From positions 620,001-684,000 of the forward strand of contig NW_027096041.1 in assembly GCF_040115645.1 (NCBI RefSeq): a DNA stretch of 64,000 nt. Reading direction: 5' to 3'. How positions within the stretch are numbered: the stretch's first letter is position 1; every line of letters begins with the position of its first letter. Made by a program: the position numbers and the translations under genes. The notes beneath the pieces were generated by a model. It had not been told where the DNA came from, ran no database searches, and saw nothing but the letters and a program-made list of their open reading frames with translations. This document shows, piece by piece, positions 36,352-49,341 of this stretch. Source of the stretch: Euwallacea fornicatus. Its lineage: Eukaryota > Arthropoda > Insecta > Coleoptera > Curculionidae.

Positions 36352-38983
36352 ACACTTTGTTTAAGGAATTTGGTCCTCATTTGCCGAAGTTATCGAGCTT
36401 CAAAGTTTGAAAAGTCACTCAAGTTGTGTGTTTGAGCACATAAAGTACTATTTTTCTCGGAAGTTCAACAAGATGCAATCATGATGTGTTGTGACATCTT
36501 CAAAATCTCGTCGATCTGATTATATTGACACTTTGTTTAAGGAATTTGGTCCTCATATGCCGAAGTTATCGAGCTTCAAATTTGAAAAGTCACACAAGTT
36601 GTGTGTTTGAGCACATAAAGTACTATTTTTCTTGGAAGTTCAACAAGATGCAATCATGATGTGTTGTGACATCTTCAAAATCTCGTCGATCTGATTATAT
36701 TGACACTTTGTTTAAGGAATTTGGTCCTCATATGCCGAAGTTATCGAGCTTCAAAGTTTGAAAAGTCACACAAGTTGTGTGTTTGAGCACATAAAGTACT
36801 ATTTTTCTTGGAAGTTCAACAAGATGCAATCATGTTGTGTTGTAACATCTTCAAAATCTCGTCGATCTGATTAATTTGACACTTTGTTTAAGGAATTTGG
36901 TCCTCATTTGCCGAAGTTATCGAGCTTCAAAGTTTGAAAAGTCACACAAGTTGTGTGTTTGAGCACATAAAGTACTAATTTTCTTGGAAGTTCAACAAGA
37001 TGCAATCATGTTGTGTTGTAACATCTTCAAAATCTCGTCGATCTGATTAATTTGACACTTTGTTTAAGGAATTTGGTCCTCATTTGCCGAAGTTATCGAG
37101 CTTCAAATTTGAAAAGTCACACAAGTTGTGTGTTTGAGCACATAAAGTACTATTTTTCTTGGAAGTTCAACAAGATGCAATCATGATGTGTTGTGACATC
37201 TTCAAAATCTCGTCGATCTGATTATATTGACACTTTGTTTAAGGAATTTGGTCCTCATATGCCGAAGTTATCGAGCTTCAAAGTTTGAAAAGTCACACAA
37301 GTTGTGTGTTTGAGCACATAAAGTACTATTTTTCTTGGAAGTTCAACAAGATGCAATCATGTTGTGTTGTAACATCTTCAAAATCTCGTCGATCTGATTA
37401 ATTTGACACTTTGTTTAAGGAATTTGGTCCTCATTTGCCGAAGTTATCGAGCTTCAAATTTGAAAAGTCACACAAATTGTGTGTTTGAGCACATAAAGTA
37501 CTATTTTTCTTGGAAGTTCAACAAGATGCAATCATGATGTGTTGTGACATCTTCAAAATCTCGTCGATCTGATTAATTTGACACTTTGTTTAAGGAATTT
37601 GGTCCTCATATGCCGAAGTTATCGAGCTTCAAATTTGAAAAGTCACAAAAGATGTGTGTTTGAGCACATAAAGTACTATTTTTCTCGGAAGTTCAACAAG
37701 ATGCAATTCTGATGTGTTGTAACATCTTCAAAATCTCGTCGATCTGATTAATTTGACACTTTGTTTAAGGAATTTGGTCCTCATTTACCGAAGTTATCGA
37801 GCTTCAAATTTGAAAAGTCACACAAGTTGTGTGTTTGAGCACATAAAGTACTATTTTTCTTGGAAGTTCAACAAGATGCAATCATGATGTGTTGTGACAT
37901 CTTCAAAATCTCGTCGATCTGATTATATTGACACTTTGTTTAAGGAATTTGGTCCTCATATGCCGAAGTTATCGAGCTTCAAAGTTTGAAAAGTCACACA
38001 AGTTGTGTGTTTGAGCACATAAAGTACTATTTTTCTTGGAAGTTCAACAAGATGCAATCATGTTGTGTTGTAACATCTTCAAAATCTCGTCGATCTGATT
38101 AATTTGACACTTTGTTTAAGGAATTTGGTCCTCATTTGCCGAAGTTATCGAGCTTCAAATTTGAAAAGTCACACAAGTTGTGTGTTTGAGCACATAAAGT
38201 ACTATTTTTCTTGGAAGTTCAACAAGATGCAATCATGATGTGTTGTGACATCTTCAAAATCTCGTCGATCTGATTATATTGACACTTTGTTTAAGGAATT
38301 TGGTCCTCATATGCCGAAGTTATCGAGCTTCAAAGTTTGAAAAGTCACACAAGTTGTGTGTTTGAGCACATAAAGTACTATTTTTCTCTGAAGTTCAACA
38401 AGATGCAATCATGATGTGTTGTAACATCTTCAAAATCTCGTCGATCTGATTAATTTGACACTTTGTTTAAGGAATTTGGTCCTCATTTGCCGAAGTTATC
38501 GAGCTTCAAATTTGAAAAGTCACACAAGTTGTGTGTTTGAGCACATAAAGTACTATTTTTCTTGGAAGTTCAACAAGATGCAATCATGATGTGTTGTGAC
38601 ATCTTCAAAATCTCGTCGATCTGATTATATTGACACTTTGTTTAAGGAATTTGGTCCTCATTTGCCGAAGTTATCGAGCTTCAAATTTGAAAAGTCACAC
38701 AAGTTGTGTGTTTGAGCACATAAAGTACTATTTTTCTTGGAAGTTCAACAAGATGCAATCATGATGTGTTGTGACATCTTCAAAATCTCGTCGATCTGAT
38801 TAATTTGACACTTTGTTTAAGGAATTTGGTCCTCATTTGCCGAAGTTATCGAGCTTCAAAGTTTGAAAAGTCACAAAAGATGTGTGTTTGAGCACATAAA
38901 GTACTATTTTTCTTGGAAGTTCAACTAGATGCAATCATGATGTGTTGTAACATCTTCAAAATCTCGTCGATCTGATTAATTTG
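36352..38983 (+). repeat. HOR block, 15 monomers (2632 bp)
   Basis: Order: U S' Q W P Q H E G Q P R P P V. It matches the preceding 16-mer except that R and P are replaced by one hybrid monomer (36528-36702). This is the last block bounded by V: the aactag marker is not seen after 38923. Confidence 0.9.
36528..36702 (+). repeat. Hybrid R/P monomer marking a one-monomer deletion
   Basis: This 175-bp copy starts like R ('catatg') and ends like P ('ttcaaatttgaa', cttgg arm, 'gtgac', 'tatattg'). It stands where the upstream block has R followed by P. A crossover between offsets 30 and 53 of the two monomers would produce exactly this copy and remove 176 bp. The same S' class appears in the right domain (around 50,050, 51,110, 59,700 and 63,380). 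Confidence 0.85.
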
Positions 38984-41900
38984 ACACTTTGTTTAAGGAA
39001 TTTGGTCCTCATTTGCCGAAGTTATCGAGCTTCAAAGTTTGAAAAGTCACTCAAGTTGTGTGTTTGAGCACATAAAGTACTATTTTTCTCGGAAGTTCAA
39101 CAAGATGCAATCATGATGTGTTGTGACATCTTCAAAATCTCGTCGATCTGATTATATTGACACTTTGTTTAAGGAATTTGGTCCTCATATGCCGAAGTTA
39201 TCGAGCTTCAAAGTTTGAAAAGTCACACAAGTTGTGTGTTTGAGCACATAAAGTACTATTTTTCTCTGAAGTTCAACAAGATGCAATCATGATGTGTTGT
39301 AACATCTTCAAAATCTCGTCGATCTGATTAATTTGACACTTTGTTTAAGGAATTTGGTCCTCATTTGCCGAAGTTATCGAGCTTCAAATTTGAAAAGTCA
39401 CACAAGTTGTGTGTTTGAGCACATAAAGTACTATTTTTCTTGGAAGTTCAACAAGATGCAATCATGATGTGTTGTGACATCTTCAAAATCTCGTCGATCT
39501 GATTATATTGACACTTTGTTTAAGGAATTTGGTCCTCATATGCCGAAGTTATCGAGCTTCAAAGTTTGAAAAGTCACACAAGTTGTGTGTTTGAGCACAT
39601 AAAGTACTATTTTTCTTGGAAGTTCAACAAGATGCAATCATGTTGTGTTGTAACATCTTCAAAATCTCGTCGATCTGATTAATTTGACACTTTGTTTAAG
39701 GAATTTGGTCCTCATTTGCCGAAGTTATCGAGCTTCAAAGTTTGAAAAGTCACACAAGTTGTGTGTTTGAGCACATAAAGTACTAATTTTCTTGGAAGTT
39801 CAACAAGATGCAATCATGTTGTGTTGTAACATCTTCAAAATCTCGTCGATCTGATTAATTTGACACTTTGTTTAAGGAATTTGGTCCTCATTTGCCGAAG
39901 TTATCGAGCTTCAAATTTGAAAAGTCACACAAGTTGTGTGTTTGAGCACATAAAGTACTATTTTTCTTGGAAGTTCAACAAGATGCAATCATGATGTGTT
40001 GTGACATCTTCAAAATCTCGTCGATCTGATTATATTGACACTTTGTTTAAGGAATTTGGTCCTCATATGCCGAAGTTATCGAGCTTCAAAGTTTGAAAAG
40101 TCACACAAGTTGTGTGTTTGAGCACATAAAGTACTATTTTTCTCTGAAGTTCAACAAGATGCAATCATGATGTGTTGTAACATCTTCAAAATCTCGTCGA
40201 TCTGATTAATTTGACACTTTGTTTAAGGAATTTGGTCCTCATTTGCCGAAGTTATCGAGCTTCAAAGTTTGAAAAGTCACACAAGTTGTGTGTTTGAGCA
40301 CATAAAGTACTAATTTTCTTGGAAGTTCAACAAGATGCAATCATGATGTGTTGTGACATCTTCAAAATCTCGTCGATCTGATTATATTGACACTTTGTTT
40401 AAGGAATTTGGTCCTCATATGCCGAAGTTATCGAGCTTCAAAGTTTGAAAAGTCACACAAGTTGTGTGTTTGAGCACATAAAGTACTATTTTTCTTGGAA
40501 GTTCAACAAGATGCAATCATGATGTGTTGTGACATCTTCAAAATCTCGTCGATCTGATTAATTTGACACTTTGTTTAAGGAATTTGGTCCTCATTTGCCG
40601 AAGTTATCGAGCTTCAAATTTGAAAAGTCACACAAGTTGTGTGTTTGAGCACATAAAGTACTATTTTTCTTGGAAGTTCAACAAGATGCAATCATGATGT
40701 GTTGTGACATCTTCAAAATCTCGTCGATCTGATTATATTGACACTTTGTTTAAGGAATTTGGTCCTCATATGCCGAAGTTATCGAGCTTCAAAGTTTGAA
40801 AAGTCACACAAGTTGTGTGTTTGAGCACATAAAGTACTATTTTTCTTGGAAGTTCAACAAGATGCAATCATGTTGTGTTGTAACATCTTCAAAATCTCGT
40901 CGATCTGATTATATTGACACTTTGTTTAAGGAATTTGGTCCTCATATGCCGAAGTTATCGAGCTTCAAAGTTTGAAAAGTCACACAAGTTGTGTGTTTGA
41001 GCACATAAAGTACTATTTTTCTTGGAAGTTCAACAAGATGCAATCATGATGTGTTGTGACATCTTCAAAATCTCGTCGATCTGATTATATTGACACTTTG
41101 TTTAAGGAATTTGGTCCTCATATGCCGAAGTTATCGAGCTTCAAAGTTTGAAAAGTCACACAAGTTGTGTGTTTGAGCACATAAAGTACTATTTTTCTCT
41201 GAAGTTCAACAAGATGCAATCATGATGTGTTGTAACATCTTCAAAATCTCGTCGATCTGATTAATTTGACACTTTGTTTAAGGAATTTGGTCCTCATTTG
41301 CCGAAGTTATCGAGCTTCAAAGTTTGAAAAGTCACACAAGTTGTGTGTTTGAGCACATAAAGTACTAATTTTCTTGGAAGTTCAACAAGATGCAATCATG
41401 ATGTGTTGTGACATCTTCAAAATCTCGTCGATCTGATTATATTGACACTTTGTTTAAGGAATTTGGTCCTCATATGCCGAAGTTATCGAGCTTCAAAGTT
41501 TGAAAAGTCACACAAGTTGTGTGTTTGAGCACATAAAGTACTATTTTTCTTGGAAGTTCAACAAGATGCAATCATGATGTGTTGTGACATCTTCAAAATC
41601 TCGTCGATCTGATTAATTTGACACTTTGTTTAAGGAATTTGGTCCTCATTTGCCGAAGTTATCGAGCTTCAAATTTGAAAAGTCACACAAGTTGTGTGTT
41701 TGAGCACATAAAGTACTATTTTTCTTGGAAGTTCAACAAGATGCAATCATGATGTGTTGTGACATCTTCAAAATCTCGTCGATCTGATTATATTGACACT
41801 TTGTTTAAGGAATTTGGTCCTCATATGCCGAAGTTATCGAGCTTCAAAGTTTGAAAAGTCACACAAGTTGTGTGTTTGAGCACATAAAGTACTATTTTTC

Positions 41901-43201
41901 TTGGAAGTTCAACAAGATGCAATCATGTTGTGTTGTAACATCTTCAAAATCTCGTCGATCTGATTAATTTGACACTTTGTTTAAGGAATTTGGTCCTCAT
42001 TTGCCGAAGTTATCGAGCTTCAAAGTTTGAAAAGTCACACAAGTTGTGTGTTTGAGCACATAAAGTACTAATTTTCTTGGAAGTTCAACAAGATGCAATC
42101 ATGTTGTGTTGTAACATCTTCAAAATCTCGTCGATCTGATTAATTTGACACTTTGTTTAAGGAATTTGGTCCTCATTTGCCGAAGTTATCGAGCTTCAAA
42201 GTTTGAAAAGTCACACAAGTTGTGTGTTTGAGCACATAAAGTACTATTTTTCTTGGAAGTTCAACAAGATGCAATCATGTTGTGTTGTAACATCTTCAAA
42301 ATCTCGTCGATCTGATTAATTTGACACTTTGTTTAAGGAATTTGGTCCTCATATGCCGAAGTTATCGAGCTTCAAAGTTTGAAAAGTCACACAAGTTGTG
42401 TGTTTGAGCACATAAAGTACTATTTTTCTCTGAAGTTCAACAAGATGCAATCATGATGTGTTGTAACATCTTCAAAATCTCGTCGATCTGATTAATTTGA
42501 CACTTTGTTTAAGGAATTTGGTCCTCATTTGCCGAAGTTATCGAGCTTCAAATTTGAAAAGTCACACAAGTTGTGTGTTTGAGCACATAAAGTACTATTT
42601 TTCTTGGAAGTTCAACAAGATGCAATCATGATGTGTTGTGACATCTTCAAAATCTCGTCGATCTGATTATATTGACACTTTGTTTAAGGAATTTGGTCCT
42701 CATATGCCGAAGTTATCGAGCTTCAAAGTTTGAAAAGTCACACAAGTTGTGTGTTTGAGCACATAAAGTACTATTTTTCTTGGAAGTTCAACAAGATGCA
42801 ATCATGATGTGTTGTGACATCTTCAAAATCTCGTCGATCTGATTATATTGACACTTTGTTTAAGGAATTTGGTCCTCATATGCCGAAGTTATCGAGCTTC
42901 AAAGTTTGAAAAGTCACAAAAGATGTGTGTTTGAGCACATAAAGTACTATTTTTCTCGGAAGTTCAACAAGATGCAATTCTGATGTGTTGTAACATCTTC
43001 AAAATCTCGTCGATCTGATTAATTTGACACTTTGTTTAAGGAATTTGGTCCTCATTTGCCAAAGTTATCGAGCTTCAAATTTGAAAAGTCACACAAGTTG
43101 TGTGTTTGAGCACATAAAGTACTATTTTTCTCTGAAGTTCAACAAGATGCAATCATGATGTGTTGTGACATCTTCAAAATCTCGTCGATCTGATGATATT
43201 G
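38984..43201 (+). repeat. Transitional block, 24 monomers (4218 bp)
   Basis: Order: U R P Q W P R W Q' P Q Q', then R W Q' P Q W, a 176-bp catttg copy, R P Q', a long E copy, J. It begins as a left-domain V-U block and ends as a right-domain J block. It contains no V, H or G. From about 41675 to its end it is repeated near 51327-52853. Confidence 0.87.
40038..41971 (+). repeat. 6-mer tandem duplication (1055 bp period)
   Basis: Monomers R W Q' P Q Q' (40038-41092) are followed by R W Q' P Q (41093-41971). Both W copies carry the less usual 'gtgac' end. The copies part at the end of the fifth monomer, where the first ends 'tatattg' and the second 'aatttg'. Confidence 0.85.
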
Positions 43202-46183
43202 ACACTTTGTTTAAGGAATTTGGTCATCATATGCCGAAGTTATCGAGCTTCAAAGTTTGAAAAGTCACAAAAGATGTGTGTTTGAGCACATAAAGTACTA
43301 TTTTTCTTGGAAGTTCAACAAGATGCAATCATGATGTGTTGTAACATCTTCAAAATCTCGTCGATCTGATTAATTTGACACTTTGTTTAAGGAATTTGGT
43401 CCTCATTTGCCGAAGTTATCGAGCTTCAAAGTTTGAAAAGTCACTCAAGTTGTGTGTTTGAGCACATAAAGTACTATTTTTCTCGGAAGTTCAACAAGAT
43501 GCAATCATGATGTGTTGTAACATCTTCAAAATCTCGTCGATCTGATTAATTTGACACTTTGTTTAAGGAATTTGGTCCTCATTTGCCGAAGTTATCGAGC
43601 TTCAAATTTGAAAAGTCACACAAGTTGTGTGTTTGAGCACATAAAGTACTATTTTTCTTGGAAGTTCAACAAGATGCAATCATGATGTGTTGTGACATCT
43701 TCAAAATCTCGTCGATCTGATTAATTTGACACTTTGTTTAAGGAATTTGGTCCTCATATGCCGAAGTTATCGAGCTTCAAATTTGAAAAGTCACAAAAGA
43801 TGTGTGTTTGAGCACATAAAGTACTATTTTTCTCGGAAGTTCAACAAGATGCAATTCTGATGTGTTGTAACATCTTCAAAATCTCGTCGATCTGATTAAT
43901 TTGACACTTTGTTTAAGGAATTTGGTCCTCATTTGCCGAAGTTATCGAGCTTCAAATTTGAAAAGTCACACAAGTTGTGTGTTTGAGCACATAAAGTACT
44001 ATTTTTCTTGGAAGTTCAACAAGATGCAATCATGATGTGTTGTAACATCTTCAAAATCTCGTCGATCTGATTAATTTGACACTTTGTTTAAGGAATTTGG
44101 TCCTCATTTGCCGAAGTTATCGAGCTTCAAAGTTTGAAAAGTCACTCAAGTTGTGTGTTTGAGCACATAAAGTACTATTTTTCTCGGAAGTTCAACAAGA
44201 TGCAATCATGATGTGTTGTAACATCTTCAAAATCTCGTCGATCTGATTAATTTGACACTTTGTTTAAGGAATTTGGTCCTCATTTGCCGAAGTTATCGAG
44301 CTTCAAATTTGAAAAGTCACACAAGTTGTGTGTTTGAGCACATAAAGTACTATTTTTCTTGGAAGTTCAACAAGATGCAATCATGATGTGTTGTGACATC
44401 TTCAAAATCTCGTCGATCTGATTAATTTGACACTTTGTTTAAGGAATTTGGTCCTCATATGCCGAAGTTATCGAGCTTCAAATTTGAAAAGTCACAAAAG
44501 ATGTGTGTTTGAGCACATAAAGTACTATTTTTCTCGGAAGTTCAACAAGATGCAATTCTGATGTGTTGTAACATCTTCAAAATCTCGTCGATCTGATTAA
44601 TTTGACACTTTGTTTAAGGAATTTGGTCCTCATTTGCCGAAGTTATCGAGCTTCAAATTTGAAAAGTCACACAAGTTGTGTGTTTGAGCACATAAAGTAC
44701 TATTTTTCTTGGAAGTTCAACAAGATGCAATCATGATGTGTTGTAACATCTTCAAAATCTCGTCGATCTGATTAATTTGACACTTTGTTTAAGGAATTTG
44801 GTCCTCATTTGCCGAAGTTATCGAGCTTCAAATTTGAAAAGTCACACAAATTGTGTGTTTGAGCACATAAAGTACTATTTTTCTTGGAAGTTCAACAAGA
44901 TGCAATCATGATGTGTTGTGACATCTTCAAAATCTCGTCGATCTGATTATATTGACACTTTGTTTAAGGAATTTGGTCCTCATATGCCGAAGTTATCGAG
45001 CTTCAAAGTTTGAAAAGTCACACAAGTTGTGTGTTTGAGCACATAAAGTACTATTTTTCTCTGAAGTTCAACAAGATGCAATCATGATGTGTTGTAACAT
45101 CTTCAAAATCTCGTCGATCTGATTAATTTGACACTTTGTTTAAGGAATTTGGTCCTCATTTGCCGAAGTTATCGAGCTTCAAAGTTTGAAAAGTCACTCA
45201 AGTTGTGTGTTTGAGCACATAAAGTACTATTTTTCTTGGAAGTTCAACAAGATGCAATCATGTTGTGTTGTAACATCTTCAAAATCTCGTCGATCTGATT
45301 AATTTGACACTTTGTTTAAGGAATTTGGTCCTCATTTGCCGAAGTTATCGAGCTTCAAATTTGAAAAGTCACACAAGTTGTGTGTTTGAGCACATAAAGT
45401 ACTATTTTTCTTGGAAGTTCAACAAGATGCAATCATGATGTGTTGTGACATCTTCAAAATCTCGTCGATCTGATTATATTGACACTTTGTTTAAGGAATT
45501 TGGTCCTCATATGCCGAAGTTATCGAGCTTCAAAGTTTGAAAAGTCACACAAGTTGTGTGTTTGAGCACATAAAGTACTATTTTTCTCTGAAGTTCAACA
45601 AGATGCAATCATGATGTGTTGTAACATCTTCAAAATCTCGTCGATCTGATTAATTTGACACTTTGTTTAAGGAATTTGGTCCTCATTTACCGAAGTTATC
45701 GAGCTTCAAATTTGAAAAGTCACACAAGTTGTGTGTTTGAGCACATAAAGTACTATTTTTCTTGGAAGTTCAACAAGATGCAATCATGATGTGTTGTGAC
45801 ATCTTCAAAATCTCGTCGATCTGATTATATTGACACTTTGTTTAAGGAATTTGGTCCTCATATGCCGAAGTTATCGAGCTTCAAAGTTTGAAAAGTCACA
45901 AAAGATGTGTGTTTGAGCACATAAAGTACTATTTTTCTCGGAAGTTCAACAAGATGCAATTCTGATGTGTTGTAACATCTTCAAAATCTCGTCGATCTGA
46001 TTAATTTGACACTTTGTTTAAGGAATTTGGTCCTCATTTGCCAAAGTTATCGAGCTTCAAATTTGAAAAGTCACACAAGTTGTGTGTTTGAGCACATAAA
46101 GTACTATTTTTCTCTGAAGTTCAACAAGATGCAATCATGATGTGTTGTGACATCTTCAAAATCTCGTCGATCTGATGATATTG
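43202..46183 (+). repeat. J-K HOR block, 17 monomers (2982 bp)
   Basis: Order: K U P E Z U P E Z H R U P R G E J. It starts with K ('gtcatcat') and ends with J ('gatgat'). E occurs twice within a 701-bp four-monomer duplication. The second half, from the first E onward, is shared with the following 18-mer. The block is repeated at 52854-55835 with the same length and order. Confidence 0.9.
43554..44779 (+). repeat. 4-mer tandem duplication (701 bp period)
   Basis: Monomers P E Z U (43554-44254) are followed by P E Z (44255-44779) and then H. The same arrangement occurs in the copy beginning near 53206 and, starting from a 176-bp catttg monomer, in the 18-mers near 46.7 and 56.4 kb. It therefore predates the 9652-bp duplication. 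Confidence 0.87.
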
Positions 46184-49100
46184 ACACTTTGTTTAAGGAA
46201 TTTGGTCATCATATGCCGAAGTTATCGAGCTTCAAAGTTTGAAAAGTCACAAAAGATGTGTGTTTGAGCACATAAAGTACTATTTTTCTTGGAAGTTCAA
46301 CAAGATGCAATCATGATGTGTTGTGACATCTTCAAAATCTCGTCGATCTGATTAATTTGACACTTTGTTTAAGGAATTTGGTCCTCATTTGCCGAAGTTA
46401 TCGAGCTTCAAATTTGAAAAGTCACACAAGTTGTGTGTTTGAGCACATAAAGTACTATTTTTCTTGGAAGTTCAACAAGATGCAATCATGATGTGTTGTG
46501 ACATCTTCAAAATCTCGTCGATCTGATTATATTGACACTTTGTTTAAGGAATTTGGTCCTCATATGCCGAAGTTATCGAGCTTCAAAGTTTGAAAAGTCA
46601 CACAAGTTGTGTGTTTGAGCACATAAAGTACTATTTTTCTTGGAAGTTCAACAAGATGCAATCATGATGTGTTGTGACATCTTCAAAATCTCGTCGATCT
46701 GATTAATTTGACACTTTGTTTAAGGAATTTGGTCCTCATTTGCCGAAGTTATCGAGCTTCAAAGTTTGAAAAGTCACACAAGTTGTGTGTTTGAGCACAT
46801 AAAGTACTATTTTTCTTGGAAGTTCAACAAGATGCAATCATGATGTGTTGTGACATCTTCAAAATCTCGTCGATCTGATTAATTTGACACTTTGTTTAAG
46901 GAATTTGGTCCTCATATGCCGAAGTTATCGAGCTTCAAATTTGAAAAGTCACAAAAGATGTGTGTTTGAGCACATAAAGTACTATTTTTCTCGGAAGTTC
47001 AACAAGATGCAATTCTGATGTGTTGTAACATCTTCAAAATCTCGTCGATCTGATTAATTTGACACTTTGTTTAAGGAATTTGGTCCTCATTTGCCGAAGT
47101 TATCGAGCTTCAAATTTGAAAAGTCACACAAGTTGTGTGTTTGAGCACATAAAGTACTATTTTTCTTGGAAGTTCAACAAGATGCAATCATGATGTGTTG
47201 TAACATCTTCAAAATCTCGTCGATCTGATTAATTTGACACTTTGTTTAAGGAATTTGGTCCTCATTTGCCGAAGTTATCGAGCTTCAAAGTTTGAAAAGT
47301 CACTCAAGTTGTGTGTTTGAGCACATAAAGTACTATTTTTCTCGGAAGTTCAACAAGATGCAATCATGATGTGTTGTAACATCTTCAAAATCTCGTCGAT
47401 CTGATTAATTTGACACTTTGTTTAAGGAATTTGGTCCTCATTTGCCGAAGTTATCGAGCTTCAAATTTGAAAAGTCACACAAGTTGTGTGTTTGAGCACA
47501 TAAAGTACTATTTTTCTTGGAAGTTCAACAAGATGCAATCATGATGTGTTGTGACATCTTCAAAATCTCGTCGATCTGATTAATTTGACACTTTGTTTAA
47601 GGAATTTGGTCCTCATATGCCGAAGTTATCGAGCTTCAAATTTGAAAAGTCACAAAAGATGTGTGTTTGAGCACATAAAGTACTATTTTTCTCGGAAGTT
47701 CAACAAGATGCAATTCTGATGTGTTGTAACATCTTCAAAATCTCGTCGATCTGATTAATTTGACACTTTGTTTAAGGAATTTGGTCCTCATTTGCCGAAG
47801 TTATCGAGCTTCAAATTTGAAAAGTCACACAAGTTGTGTGTTTGAGCACATAAAGTACTATTTTTCTTGGAAGTTCAACAAGATGCAATCATGATGTGTT
47901 GTAACATCTTCAAAATCTCGTCGATCTGATTAATTTGACACTTTGTTTAAGGAATTTGGTCCTCATTTGCCGAAGTTATCGAGCTTCAAATTTGAAAAGT
48001 CACACAAATTGTGTGTTTGAGCACATAAAGTACTATTTTTCTTGGAAGTTCAACAAGATGCAATCATGATGTGTTGTGACATCTTCAAAATCTCGTCGAT
48101 CTGATTATATTGACACTTTGTTTAAGGAATTTGGTCCTCATATGCCGAAGTTATCGAGCTTCAAAGTTTGAAAAGTCACACAAGTTGTGTGTTTGAGCAC
48201 ATAAAGTACTATTTTTCTCTGAAGTTCAACAAGATGCAATCATGATGTGTTGTAACATCTTCAAAATCTCGTCGATCTGATTAATTTGACACTTTGTTTA
48301 AGGAATTTGGTCCTCATTTGCCGAAGTTATCGAGCTTCAAAGTTTGAAAAGTCACTCAAGTTGTGTGTTTGAGCACATAAAGTACTATTTTTCTTGGAAG
48401 TTCAACAAGATGCAATCATGTTGTGTTGTAACATCTTCAAAATCTCGTCGATCTGATTAATTTGACACTTTGTTTAAGGAATTTGGTCCTCATTTGCCGA
48501 AGTTATCGAGCTTCAAATTTGAAAAGTCACACAAGTTGTGTGTTTGAGCACATAAAGTACTATTTTTCTTGGAAGTTCAACAAGATGCAATCATGATGTG
48601 TTGTGACATCTTCAAAATCTCGTCGATCTGATTATATTGACACTTTGTTTAAGGAATTTGGTCCTCATATGCCGAAGTTATCGAGCTTCAAAGTTTGAAA
48701 AGTCACACAAGTTGTGTGTTTGAGCACATAAAGTACTATTTTTCTCTGAAGTTCAACAAGATGCAATCATGATGTGTTGTAACATCTTCAAAATCTCGTC
48801 GATCTGATTAATTTGACACTTTGTTTAAGGAATTTGGTCCTCATTTACCGAAGTTATCGAGCTTCAAATTTGAAAAGTCACACAAGTTGTGTGTTTGAGC
48901 ACATAAAGTACTATTTTTCTTGGAAGTTCAACAAGATGCAATCATGATGTGTTGTGACATCTTCAAAATCTCGTCGATCTGATTATATTGACACTTTGTT
49001 TAAGGAATTTGGTCCTCATATGCCGAAGTTATCGAGCTTCAAAGTTTGAAAAGTCACAAAAGATGTGTGTTTGAGCACATAAAGTACTATTTTTCTCGGA

Positions 49101-49341
49101 AGTTCAACAAGATGCAATTCTGATGTGTTGTAACATCTTCAAAATCTCGTCGATCTGATTAATTTGACACTTTGTTTAAGGAATTTGGTCCTCATTTGCC
49201 AAAGTTATCGAGCTTCAAATTTGAAAAGTCACACAAGTTGTGTGTTTGAGCACATAAAGTACTATTTTTCTCTGAAGTTCAACAAGATGCAATCATGATG
49301 TGTTGTGACATCTTCAAAATCTCGTCGATCTGATGATATTG
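46184..49341 (+). repeat. J-K HOR block, 18 monomers (3158 bp)
   Basis: Order: K P Q', a 176-bp catttg copy, E Z U P E Z H R U P R G E J. The last 14 monomers equal those of the preceding 17-mer; only the first few after K differ. It is repeated at 55836-58993 with the same length. Confidence 0.9.
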
